From contig JBBQUW010000005.1 of the NCBI GenBank assembly GCA_038212095.1, positions 80,693 to 144,692 of the forward strand: a stretch of 64,000 nucleotides of DNA. The letters run 5' to 3'. The notes beneath the pieces are model-generated. The model was not told where the DNA came from, did not search any database, and was given only the letters and a program-made list of their open reading frames with translations. Shown here in pieces: positions 24,512 to 32,757 of the stretch; position 1 is the first letter of the stretch, and the number at the start of each line of letters is the position of its first letter. This stretch comes from JAICYJ01 sp038212095. Lineage in GTDB: Bacteria > Actinomycetota > Thermoleophilia > Gaiellales > JAICJC01. The position numbers were made by a program, and so were the translations under genes.

Positions 24512-25448
24512 GCGCGAGGAAGTCCTGGTAGCTGGCGGTGAAGTAGCTCCTGCCGGTGTTGCCGATCGCCACGTAGTAGAGGAAATCGACGTGGGCGGGA
24601 TGCGCGGCCGCCTGCAGCGACGCCAGTCCGGGATTGCAGATCGGAGTGGGCGGCAAGCCATGCCGGATGCGCGTGTTGTACGGCGTATCGGCCGCCAACT
24701 CGCTGACGGTCAGCTGGTGTGTCCACGATCCCTGCTCGTACAGCAGCGTTGCGTCGATTCCGAGCGGCATGCCCAGGTGCAGCCGGTTATAGATGACGGC
24801 CGCGATCTTGGCCCTGTCCCCCGGCACATGCGCCTCCCTCTCGATCATCGATGCGATCGTGAGCACGTCGTACGGCGTCAGGTTCTTGGACGCCGCGTAG
24901 CCCATGTCGACGGTCGAGAAGGCATTCTGAAACGCCGTCAGCTGCTGGCCGACAAGCGTGACCGGCTTCTCATGCAGCGCGACGGGATAGGTGGCCGGGA
25001 ACAAGAAGCCCTCCATGTTGGCGTGGCTGCCGAAGCCGGCCGGCGCCTGGGCGGCCGCAACCGCACGGCCATAGGCCGCCCTGTCGATGCCCACGCCAGG
25101 CAGCCTGGCCTCGATATCGGTGATCCGATATCCCTCGGGGATCACCAGCGTCGCAAGCCGCGGCCCGAGCGGGCCGAGGTCGAGCCGCTTGATGATCGCG
25201 TCGTAGTCGGTGCCGGCCCGGAAGCCGTAGCTGCCGGCCTTGAAGTCGGCTCCCTGGCCCTGCTCCTTGGCGTAGTTGCGAAAGCGGGAGCCGTCGGTGA
25301 CCACACCTCGCTGCTGCAGGATTCCGCCGATCGACGAGGCGTTCCCGCCTCGCGGGATCACCACCGAGATCACCGGTCCGTGCGGATCGGCGGTGGGCTT
25401 GGACGAGTCCGGGAAGACGCGGCGCACCGCCTCGAACGCGATCAGCAC
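24501..25448 (-). CDS. mltG: Endolytic murein transglycosylase MltG (YceG-like)
   Basis: A membrane-anchored lytic transglycosylase thought to terminate nascent peptidoglycan strands. A LysM-like region (VIPRGGNASSIGGILQQRGV) precedes the YceG catalytic domain with the catalytic Glu in IASMIEREAHVPGDR and the conserved IYNRLHLGMPLGIDATL and CNPGLASLQAAAHPA motifs. The listed GTG start gives 315 residues but cuts the membrane helix in half: the frame continues upstream as IVLAALVVAVLIAF into the ruvX end, so the true start probably lies further upstream, overlapping ruvX. Confidence 0.9.
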   Translation of the reverse strand: MLIAFEAVRRVFPDSSKPTADPHGPVISVVIPRGGNASSIGGILQQRGVVTDGSRFRNYAKEQGQGADFKAGSYGFRAGTDYDAIIKRLDLGPLGPRLATLVIPEGYRITDIEARLPGVGIDRAAYGRAVAAAQAPAGFGSHANMEGFLFPATYPVALHEKPVTLVGQQLTAFQNAFSTVDMGYAASKNLTPYDVLTIASMIEREAHVPGDRAKIAAVIYNRLHLGMPLGIDATLLYEQGSWTHQLTVSELAADTPYNTRIRHGLPPTPICNPGLASLQAAAHPAHVDFLYYVAIGNTGRSYFTASYQDFLAHGG

Positions 25449-25474
25449 GGCGACGACCAGCGCCGCCAGAACTA

Positions 25475-25864
25475 TCAGCCGGCGAGCCGTGTCAGATACC
25501 CTTCGAGCAGGGTGGCGGCGGCCAGAGCGTCGTCGCCGTGGCGCGAACCACCGATCTGTCCCGCCATGGTTGTGGTGAAGCGCTCGTCATAGGTCTCGAC
25601 CGGCACCCGGCAGCGGGCGGTCAGCTCGGCGACGAAGGCAAGCGTCTCGCGGGCCTGCTCGCCCGTCTCGCCGCGCAGCGTCAGCGGCAGACCGACGACC
25701 ACACGGGCCGGGTCGTGCTCGGCGATCTGCCGCAGCAGCTCGGCCAGACCCCTGGCCGTGCGCACGCGCTCAACGACGCCCAGCGGCCGAGCCAGCGTCC
25801 CGGTCGCATCGCTCACGGCAAGGCCGGTGCGCGCGCGGCCGTAGTCGAGTGCCATCACCTTCAT
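25475..25864 (-). CDS. ruvX: Putative Holliday junction resolvase / pre-16S rRNA nuclease RuvX (YqgF)
   Basis: A 129-residue RNase H-fold nuclease. Active-site motif ALDYGRARTGLAVSD, VVVGLPLTLRGETG, and the acidic YDERFTTTMA. E. coli YqgF processes the 5' end of 16S rRNA; a junction-resolvase role has also been proposed. ATG 25864 overlaps the alaS stop by 4 bp. Confidence 0.94.
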   Translation of the reverse strand: MKVMALDYGRARTGLAVSDATGTLARPLGVVERVRTARGLAELLRQIAEHDPARVVVGLPLTLRGETGEQARETLAFVAELTARCRVPVETYDERFTTTMAGQIGGSRHGDDALAAATLLEGYLTRLAG

Positions 25865-28440
25865 GCGGGGGCGGCCAGCCGCTCCCGGATCGCCGACTCG
25901 GCGGCGGCGATGGCCGCGTCCAGCTGGGCCGGATCGCTGCCACCGGCGCGGGCCATGGTCGGCCTGCCGCCGCCTCCACCGCCCACCAATGGTGCGATCT
26001 GGCGTATCAGGTCGACGGCAGACAGGCCGCGCTCGACGGCCGGCTGATCGACGCTGGCGACCAGATGGGCCTTGCCCCCGCTGGAGCTTCCCAGCACGAC
26101 CACCGACGGCGCCAGCCGCGCCCTGACGCGATCCGAGGCGGCGAGCAGCGCGTCGGCGTCGAGCTCGCCCAGAACGGCGGCCACCACCCTGATTCCGCCC
26201 TGGTCGAAGGCCGCCTCCACCAGGCCGGCCTCACGACCGTTGCCAGCCGCGGCCGGCGCTGCGCCGCCGCCCGACCTCTCCTGCTTGCGGGCCTGCGCGC
26301 GCAGCGACTCGAGCTCGCCCTCCAGCCGGTCGGCCTCGGCGGCTCGCCGGCGTAGGTGCTCGATCGCCGCCGCGGAGGTCAGCGCCTCGATCCGTCGCAC
26401 GCCCTGCGAGGAGCTCGACTCGCGGATGATCAGGAAGGCGCCGATCTCAGCAGTGGAGCGGACGTGCGTGCCGCCGCACAGCTCGCGGGAGAACTCCGGT
26501 ACCTCCACCACCCGCACCTGCTCACCATACTTCTCGCCGAACAGCATCATCGCTCCCAGCTCCTGGGCCCGCGCCCGCTCGGTCACGAACGTGTGCACCG
26601 GCCGGTTCTCGACGATCAACTCGTTCACGATCCGGTCGACCTCGTCCAGCTGGCCGGGAGTGAGCGGCGCGTCGTGTCGGAAGTCGAAGCGCAGCTTGTC
26701 CGGTCCGACGTATGAGCCGGCCTGGGTGACGTGGTCGCCCAGAACCTGGCGCAGCGCGGCGTGCAGGAGGTGGGTGGCGGTGTGGTTGGCCATCACCGGT
26801 CGCCGCACCACCGGATCGACATGCGCCCGCACCCGCTCTCCCGCCGATAGCGTTCCATGCTCGACGCGCACGACGATCTGCTGGTCGTCGTCCTGTCTGA
26901 CCACCTGCTCGACCACACCCCGGGCTGTCTCGGTCTCGATCAGGCCATGGTCGGACACCTGCCCGCCGCCGGCCGCATAGAACGGCGACTCGCGCAGCCT
27001 CAGCCGCAGGCTGCCGTCCTCGGCCTCAGCCACGGCGCCGATCTGGGTGCGGACGTCGAGCTGCTCGTAGCCCACGAACTCGGTGGCAGGCCCGCCATCC
27101 AACTCGGAGCCGCCGTACCCGACCGCCGCGGTGCTGCTGCGAGCGCGATCGCGCTGCTCCTCCATCAGCCGGGCGAACCCGGCCTCGTCGACCGACTTCC
27201 CGTGTTCGCCTGCTATCTCGGACGTCAGCTCGAACGGGAAACCGAACGTGTCGTGGAGCTTGAACGCATCCTCGGCCGAGATCTCCCCACCCGACCGCTC
27301 CATCACCTCGTCCAGCAGCCGGCCACCCAGCTCGAGGGTACGCGAGAATCGATGCTCCTCCGCCGCCAACACGCGGGCGACCTGGGCGCTGTGCAGGCTC
27401 AGCTCGGGGTACGAGTCGGCCAGCAGTGAGACCACGCGCTCGTGCAGCCGGGTCGTGATGTCGTCCTCCAGCCCCAGCCTGCGGCCGTGCAAGATCGCCC
27501 GCCGGATCACCCGCCGCAGCACGTAGCCGCGGCCCTCGTTGGAAGGCTCGATGCCGTCGCTGGCCAGAAAGGTCATCGATCGCCCATGGTCGGCCAGCAC
27601 ACGCAGCGAGCGCATCTGCTGTTCGCCGTTGGCATAGCTGGCGCCCGACCAGCGTTCGATCTCGCGGATCACGTCGGCGAAGGCGTCGGTCTCATAGACG
27701 CTGTGCACCTGCTCGGTGAGCGCGGCGATCCGCTCGACGCCGGCGCCGGTGTCGACGCTGGGGGCTGGCAGCGGCTCCAGCTCGCCGCCGGCAAGCATGT
27801 TGTACTGCAGGAAGACGAGATTCCAGTACTCGAGGAAGCGGTCGCACTCGCAGCCGGGGGCGCACTCTGGCCGGCCGCAGCCATGCTCGGCTCCGCGGTC
27901 GTAGTAGAGCTCCGAGCAAGGGCCGCACGGTCCGGTCGGGCCCGCCTGCCAGAAGTTATCCCCTCCCAGCCGCACGATCCGTTCGGCAGGGATGCCGCTG
28001 TGCGCCAACCAGAGGGCGATCGCCTCCTCGTCGGGGGGCACGGTGTCGTCGCCCTCGTACACCGAGGCCCACAGCCTGTCCGGGTCGAAGCCGAAGCCGT
28101 CCGGGCTGGTCGATAGCTCCCAGGCGCAGGCGATCGCGAACTCCTTGAAGTAGTCGCCGAACGAGAAGTTCCCCAGCATCTCGAAGAAGGTGAGGTGGCG
28201 GGCGGTCTTCCCGACCTGGTCGATGTCGACGGTGCGAAAGCACTTCTGAACCGTCGTGGCGCGCGGCGCGGGGGGCGTCTCGATGCCGAGGAAGTAGCGC
28301 TTCAGCGGCTGCATGCCGGCGGTCGTGATCAGCACCGACGTATCCCAGTCGGGAGGCACCAACGAGCCGCTCGGGAGCTGCACATGGCCGCGCTGGACGA
28401 AGTAGTCGATGAACCGTCGCCGGATCTCGTGGGACTGCAT
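25861..28440 (-). CDS. alaS: Alanyl-tRNA synthetase
   Basis: An 859-residue class II synthetase. Catalytic core: RRRFIDYFVQRGHVQLPSGS, TFFEMLGNFSFGDYFK. A Cys-rich stretch (EHGCGRPECAPGCECDRFLE) lies in the catalytic half, as in many actinobacterial enzymes. The editing domain has the zinc-binding NHTATHLLHAAL and LCGGTHV. The Gly-rich C-Ala region contains GGGGGGRPTMARAGG. The ATG at 28440 faces the divergent GroES-like gene. The gene leads the alaS-ruvX-mltG-aroE-SDR run. Confidence 0.98.
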   Translation of the reverse strand: MQSHEIRRRFIDYFVQRGHVQLPSGSLVPPDWDTSVLITTAGMQPLKRYFLGIETPPAPRATTVQKCFRTVDIDQVGKTARHLTFFEMLGNFSFGDYFKEFAIACAWELSTSPDGFGFDPDRLWASVYEGDDTVPPDEEAIALWLAHSGIPAERIVRLGGDNFWQAGPTGPCGPCSELYYDRGAEHGCGRPECAPGCECDRFLEYWNLVFLQYNMLAGGELEPLPAPSVDTGAGVERIAALTEQVHSVYETDAFADVIREIERWSGASYANGEQQMRSLRVLADHGRSMTFLASDGIEPSNEGRGYVLRRVIRRAILHGRRLGLEDDITTRLHERVVSLLADSYPELSLHSAQVARVLAAEEHRFSRTLELGGRLLDEVMERSGGEISAEDAFKLHDTFGFPFELTSEIAGEHGKSVDEAGFARLMEEQRDRARSSTAAVGYGGSELDGGPATEFVGYEQLDVRTQIGAVAEAEDGSLRLRLRESPFYAAGGGQVSDHGLIETETARGVVEQVVRQDDDQQIVVRVEHGTLSAGERVRAHVDPVVRRPVMANHTATHLLHAALRQVLGDHVTQAGSYVGPDKLRFDFRHDAPLTPGQLDEVDRIVNELIVENRPVHTFVTERARAQELGAMMLFGEKYGEQVRVVEVPEFSRELCGGTHVRSTAEIGAFLIIRESSSSQGVRRIEALTSAAAIEHLRRRAAEADRLEGELESLRAQARKQERSGGGAAPAAAGNGREAGLVEAAFDQGGIRVVAAVLGELDADALLAASDRVRARLAPSVVVLGSSSGGKAHLVASVDQPAVERGLSAVDLIRQIAPLVGGGGGGRPTMARAGGSDPAQLDAAIAAAESAIRERLAAPA

Positions 28441-28544
28441 CGCCGCATTCTACCGAGGCGGCCCGGGGCGAAAGGCACGCAGGCGCCGCCGACGTGGTGC
28501 GCCGTCGATCTGCCGCACACATCCGGCGGCGCTACGCTTCGGGC

Positions 28545-28859
28545 ATGCACGAGGACGACACGCTACGAAGGTTCGAGCGATCTGAGCCGTTCGCCGGCCG
28601 CATCGAGCCGCTGGACGAGTACGTCCTGATCGAGCCGATCGAGGACGAGACCGAGACCACCGCCGGGCTGATCATCCCCGCCAGCGCCGAATCGGCCTGC
28701 CTGTCGGGGATCGTCACGGCGGCCGGCGAGGACGCGATCGGCGTCGCGCCAGGTGACAAGGTGCTCTACCCGCGCGGCGCGGGATACGAGATCCGGCTCT
28801 CCGGACAGCCCAAGCGGCTCGTCTCGCGCCACGAGTTGATCGCCCGCCTGCACGACTGA
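28545..28859 (+). CDS. groES: Lone GroES/Cpn10-like protein
   Basis: 104 residues. After a ~20-residue charged N-terminal extension it follows the Cpn10 fold: IEPLDEYVLIEPIEDETETT, a mobile-loop equivalent with AGLIIPASAESACLSG, then GVAPGDKVLYPRGAGYEIR and SRHELIARLHD. The IVL hydrophobic triplet that binds GroEL is replaced by LII, which may still function. No groEL is nearby, and the gene interrupts the usual DUF948/alaS neighbourhood on the opposite strand. It could be a second co-chaperonin or a diverged GroES-like protein. ATG 28545 is chosen; an earlier in-frame start at 28494 has no support. Confidence 0.8.
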   Translation: MHEDDTLRRFERSEPFAGRIEPLDEYVLIEPIEDETETTAGLIIPASAESACLSGIVTAAGEDAIGVAPGDKVLYPRGAGYEIRLSGQPKRLVSRHELIARLHD

Positions 28860-28971
28860 GCCTCAGCGCTCTCGGCGAGCGAAAACCGAGCCTCGCAAGG
28901 AGCAAGGGAGGCACAGTGCTTCGCACGGGCCGACCGACGTGACAACGTCATGCGACGGTTTGCAGCCGCCG

Positions 28972-29223
28972 CTACCGTCGGGCGGAGTGCATCTGCTCGT
29001 CCATCTCAACCTCACGGCGAGCCGCAGCGCTGCGGCCCTCGTCAGCCGCCTCCCGCAGGTCGTCGCCGATCGTCCGCAGATCGGCCGAGAGCCGTGACGG
29101 CATCTCTGCCAGCACCTCGCACAGAGGGCGTCCCTCGTTCTCGGCGATTCGGCTGGCCCGCTCGTATGCCAGCGCCGCGACTCCCGTGACCGCCAGGCCG
29201 AGCGTCGTCGCCAGCCGTCTCAC
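28972..29223 (-). CDS. Small membrane-anchored protein (DUF6167-like position)
   Basis: 83 residues: one N-terminal hydrophobic segment (LATTLGLAVTGVAALAYERA) followed by a charged helical tail with many Glu/Arg/Ala. GTG 29223 overlaps the DUF948 gene stop by 4 bp. In Streptomyces a small membrane protein sits in this same slot between DUF948 and alaS, so a conserved partnership is likely; the function is unknown. Confidence 0.7.
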   Translation of the reverse strand: MRRLATTLGLAVTGVAALAYERASRIAENEGRPLCEVLAEMPSRLSADLRTIGDDLREAADEGRSAAARREVEMDEQMHSARR

Positions 29224-29597
29224 AGTACGCCGCCGCGCTGGTCCCGTTTGTTGCGGAAGCTCTGGAATGCCTGCGAGATACCGGCCGAGACGCCGGAGGC
29301 CGCCTTCGCCGGCTTGCCCAACGCGGAGGACAACGTCCGCACCGCGCCATCCAATTTGTCGGCCGCATCGACTGCGCTATCGGTGACGTGGCCGACCTTG
29401 CCCAGCTCATCGTTGACGTGGTCGAGCGTCACCGATGCTTTGCCCAGCATCGGCATCACCTCGCCCATCGCCTGCTCGATGGTGATGGTCGCGCGCATCA
29501 GCAACCCGGCCAGCCGGATCAGCATGTACGTGAGACCGATCCCGGTCAGGATCAGGAAGGCGGCAAGGGCGTAACGCCAAGCGTCGGAGGCATGCAC
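29220..29597 (-). CDS. DUF948 domain membrane protein
   Basis: 125 residues: an N-terminal transmembrane helix (ALAAFLILTGIGLTYMLIRL) followed by a long amphipathic region of DUF948 type, with heptad-like LGKASVTLDHVNDELGKVG and AADKLDGAVRTLSSALG. DUF948 proteins are found beside alaS across actinobacteria; their role is unknown. The start is GTG 29597. Confidence 0.82.
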   Translation of the reverse strand: MHASDAWRYALAAFLILTGIGLTYMLIRLAGLLMRATITIEQAMGEVMPMLGKASVTLDHVNDELGKVGHVTDSAVDAADKLDGAVRTLSSALGKPAKAASGVSAGISQAFQSFRNKRDQRGGVL

Positions 29598-29606
29598 GCG
29601 GTCATC

Positions 29607-31025
29607 TTACAGCGCGATCAGGCCGGCGCCGACCACGGTGTCGCCGTCGTACAGAACGGCGGCCTGCCCAGGCGCCACGCCATAGGCCGGCTCGTCCAAG
29701 TCGAGCACGAACCCATCCCGCTCGATCCGAACGCTCGCCGCCATCGCGGGCGAGCGGTACCGCAGCTTCGCCTGCACCCGCTCTATGGGCACCAGCAACT
29801 GCCCCGGACTCACCCGCACCTCGCGCCGAGCCAGCGCCGCGCGCGGCCCCGCGACCACTGTGCCGGTCGCAGCGTCCGTCGAGACGACGAACAGCGCCGC
29901 GCCGCCGCCCACGTTCAGACCGCGGCGCTGGCCTGGCGTGAAGCGGTGCACGCCATCGTGGCGCCCCAGCTCCCGGCCATCCACCGAGACGATCGCCCCC
30001 GCCCGTCCGGCGCCACCATGGCGCTCGACGAAGCTGCGGTGATCGCCGCCGCCGACGAAGCAGACCTCCTGGCTCTCGGCTCGGTTAGCGGCCGCCAGCC
30101 CGGCGGCACCGGCCTGACGGCGGGTGAGCTGCTTGCACTGGTCACCCAGCGGGAACCAGACGCGCCGCACGATCTGCTCCGGGACGCGCGCCAGCATGTA
30201 GGACTGGTCCTTGTCGGGGTCGGCGCCGCGCGCGATCAGGTGGCGTCCCTCACGCTCGACCACCCGCGCGTAGTGGCCGGTCGCGATCCGCTCGGCGCCG
30301 ATCCGGTCTGCGAAGCCGGCCAGTGCGTCGAACCGGAAGCTGCCGTTGCACCGCACGCAGGGGTTCGGCGTGCGGCCGGCGGCATGATCGCGCACGAACG
30401 GCTCGACGATCTGGTCGCGGAAGCGGCCGCGCAGGTCGAGTGTGACGTGCGGCACGCCGGCCGCATGGCAGGCGCTGCGGGCGGCGCGCACCGACTGCGG
30501 CGAACAGCATGCGCGCTCCGAGTCGGACGCCAGCGGGTCGATCCACAGCCGCAGCGTGACGCCGACCGGCCGCAGCCCCGCCTCGACCGCCTTCAGCAGC
30601 GCCACCGCGCTGTCCACGCCGCCCGACATGGCGACCGCGATCCGGTGCGGGTCGACGTCCAGCGCCTCGCCTTCGAGGCCGCGCGCGATCGCGGCGTGCA
30701 GTGCATCCGCCGCCAGGGCGACGCACTCGCGGTTGTGCGGCCCCGGGCCGAGCTCCTGATCCAGCCGCGACGCGCCGATGCAGGCGGCGTCCAGCAGCTC
30801 GCTGCCCTCGGTCAGCCGGCAGGCGAGCGCGGCGGCGGCGGTTGCGTGCGGGCAGGCGAAGGATCGATGCCTGGCGCGGACGATCCTGCCTCGCTCGATG
30901 GCGATCTCGATCCGCAGCTGGTCGCCACAGACGGCGTCGCCGGCCTCGCCGTGGACGGCATGCTCGCCCGCCGACCCGGCCCGGGAGAGGTCGAGCGCGT
31001 GGCGGGTGACGGCATCGCTGTACAT
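29607..31025 (-). CDS. mnmA: IscU-like scaffold fused to tRNA 2-thiouridine synthase MnmA
   Basis: A 472-residue fusion. Residues 1-~118 match the IscU/NifU-N iron-sulfur scaffold and keep its ligands: Cys33 and Asp35 in AVCGD, Cys58 in RSFACPHATAA, Cys101 in NRECVALAADA. Residues ~127-472 are MnmA, which thiolates U34 of tRNA Lys/Glu/Gln: ATP-PPi loop IAVAMSGGVDSAVALL, the Cys-containing NPCVRCNGSF (Cys223/226), ATGHYARV, and the second catalytic Cys in ESQEVCFVGGGDH (Cys322). Another Cys pair occurs at 173-174 (RACCSP). The ATG at 31025 is 22 bp after the cysteine desulfurase stop, giving desulfurase, scaffold and thiolase in one unit. The IscU part could pass sulfur or supply a cluster; this is inference. 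Confidence 0.9.
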   Translation of the reverse strand: MYSDAVTRHALDLSRAGSAGEHAVHGEAGDAVCGDQLRIEIAIERGRIVRARHRSFACPHATAAAALACRLTEGSELLDAACIGASRLDQELGPGPHNRECVALAADALHAAIARGLEGEALDVDPHRIAVAMSGGVDSAVALLKAVEAGLRPVGVTLRLWIDPLASDSERACCSPQSVRAARSACHAAGVPHVTLDLRGRFRDQIVEPFVRDHAAGRTPNPCVRCNGSFRFDALAGFADRIGAERIATGHYARVVEREGRHLIARGADPDKDQSYMLARVPEQIVRRVWFPLGDQCKQLTRRQAGAAGLAAANRAESQEVCFVGGGDHRSFVERHGGAGRAGAIVSVDGRELGRHDGVHRFTPGQRRGLNVGGGAALFVVSTDAATGTVVAGPRAALARREVRVSPGQLLVPIERVQAKLRYRSPAMAASVRIERDGFVLDLDEPAYGVAPGQAAVLYDGDTVVGAGLIAL

Positions 31026-31047
31026 CAGCGAAGGGTAGTCCGTGGAG

Positions 31048-32160
31048 CTAGATGAGGGCGCCCGACCGCAGCCGGTCGACGCACTCCCGCAGCGCGGCAC
31101 AGAAGCCGTCCACGTCGGCGACGGTCGAGTCGACACCGATCGAGACCCGCACGACGCTGCGGGCGTCAGCCGCCGCCATGCCCTGCGCGATCAGCACGTG
31201 GCTGGGCTCGCTGTCGCCGCTGGCACAGGCCGAGCCGGCGGAGACGGCGTAGCCGGCCCGGTCGAGCGCCAGCACGAGCAGGTCGGCACGGATCCCCGGC
31301 ACCTGCAGCAGTGAGTGCCCCGGCAGCCGCTCCACGCCTGCCGAGACGGCGGCAAACTCGGGTAGTGCCGCCTCCATCCGATCGCGCAGCTCGCGGCGGT
31401 GGTCGCCGCGGCTGCGCATCGCGGTGAGCGCCGCCGCGAAGCCGACGATGCCGGCCACGTTCTCGGTGCCGGAGCGCAGCCCGCCTTCCTGACCGCCGCC
31501 CCAGATCAGCGGCCGGATGCGGGCCGGATCGCGTGCCACCAGGGCGCCGACGCCCTTGGGTCCGTGCATCTTGTGTGCCGACAGCGCCAGCGTCTCGGCG
31601 CCGCAGGCCGCGAAGTCGAGCTGCAGCGAGGCCGCCGCCTGCACCGCGTCCACGTGCAGCGGCACCTCGCGATCGGCGCAGATCGCGGCCAGCTCAGCGA
31701 TGGGCTGTACCGCCCCGGTGACGTTGTTGGCCCACATCGCCGCCGCCAGCCGATCGCCGGGCCTCACCAGCTCGGCGAATGCGGCCACGTCCACGACGCC
31801 GTCGCGGGTGACCGGCGCCCAGCCCAGCTCGAAGCCCTGACGCTCGAGCTCGCGGGCCGGCGCGAGCACCGCGGAGTGCTCGATCGTGCTCAGCACCATC
31901 CGCCCCAGCGGCCGCCCGGTCAGCCCGAACACGGCCTGGTTGTCGGCCTCGCTGCCGCCGGACGTGAACACCAGCTGCTGTGGCCGGCATCCCAACAGCG
32001 CGGCGACGGTGTCACGCGCGCCCTCCAACCCCGCGCGCGCCTCGCGCCCGTAGGCGTGAGGTTCGGACGCGTTGCCGAACCGCTGCTCGAGGTAGGGCGC
32101 CATCGCCTCTCGCGCCTCGATACACAGCGGCGACGTGGCGGCGTGGTCGAGGTAGGCCAT
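31048..32160 (-). CDS. iscS: Cysteine desulfurase (IscS/NifS class)
   Basis: A 370-residue PLP enzyme that releases sulfur from cysteine as a protein persulfide. YLDHAATSPL, the PLP-lysine motif LSAHKMHGPKGVG, RSGTENVAGIVG and the catalytic Cys loop SAGSACASGDSEPSHVL are intact. ATG 32160 is preferred over a GTG at 32169 because of AGGG spacing. It lies directly upstream of the IscU-MnmA fusion and is presumably its sulfur donor. Confidence 0.95.
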   Translation of the reverse strand: MAYLDHAATSPLCIEAREAMAPYLEQRFGNASEPHAYGREARAGLEGARDTVAALLGCRPQQLVFTSGGSEADNQAVFGLTGRPLGRMVLSTIEHSAVLAPARELERQGFELGWAPVTRDGVVDVAAFAELVRPGDRLAAAMWANNVTGAVQPIAELAAICADREVPLHVDAVQAAASLQLDFAACGAETLALSAHKMHGPKGVGALVARDPARIRPLIWGGGQEGGLRSGTENVAGIVGFAAALTAMRSRGDHRRELRDRMEAALPEFAAVSAGVERLPGHSLLQVPGIRADLLVLALDRAGYAVSAGSACASGDSEPSHVLIAQGMAAADARSVVRVSIGVDSTVADVDGFCAALRECVDRLRSGALI

Positions 32161-32389
32161 GGGCCGCACCCTACAGGGACAGGCCGACGCCTGAGGCTTG
32201 GCGGACGGCCACTTTCAGGATGCTTCGACCGTACCGACCTTGAGCCCCTGCGCTGGAAGTGTCGCACGACGTTTTCGGAAGTGCGCTTGACGATATGGCG
32301 CCGGCAGACACACGGTAGCGGCAGTCGGCCGATCGCACAATCCCGCTGGTGGTTCCGGTCGAACTTCCTGGCACAATCCGAACATCGAC

Positions 32390-32749
32390 GTGCGACACAC
32401 GATCGGGCTCTTGACCGTCACCGCGATGCTGGCGATTCTGGCTGCCGTCCCGGGACGGGCGATCACGCTGCACAGCCTGCCACCTCTGGTGCCGTGGCGG
32501 CCGTCGCTGGCGGTGCGGTTCGCGGGCGCGATGACGCACCTCAACCACCACGTCACCGCCGCAACCGACAGCGGCGGCGTGGTGACCGTGACCGTGGACG
32601 GCGTGATCCCCGCGCAGCTCGACGAGCTGCGGTCAGCGGCGCGGCTGGCCGCCACCCGCGTCTCGAAGACCTGCCGCTGTCGGCTGCGCGGCTACCGGGT
32701 GCAGATCCAGCTGCCGGGCCGCGGCCTGCAAGTGGTCGCCGCCGGCTGA
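32390..32749 (+). CDS. Small secreted protein of unknown function
   Basis: 119 residues with a signal peptide (TIGLLTVTAMLAILAAVPGRA) and a mature part of ~95 residues ending in a Cys-containing, basic region (RVSKTCRCRLRGYRVQIQLP). The pattern VTVDGVIPAQLDELRSAAR suggests a compact alpha/beta domain. The start is GTG 32390, with no strong ribosome binding site. It converges on the MMPL gene. No family is recognised. Confidence 0.5.
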   Translation: MRHTIGLLTVTAMLAILAAVPGRAITLHSLPPLVPWRPSLAVRFAGAMTHLNHHVTAATDSGGVVTVTVDGVIPAQLDELRSAARLAATRVSKTCRCRLRGYRVQIQLPGRGLQVVAAG

Positions 32750-32757
32750 TCCGCCGA

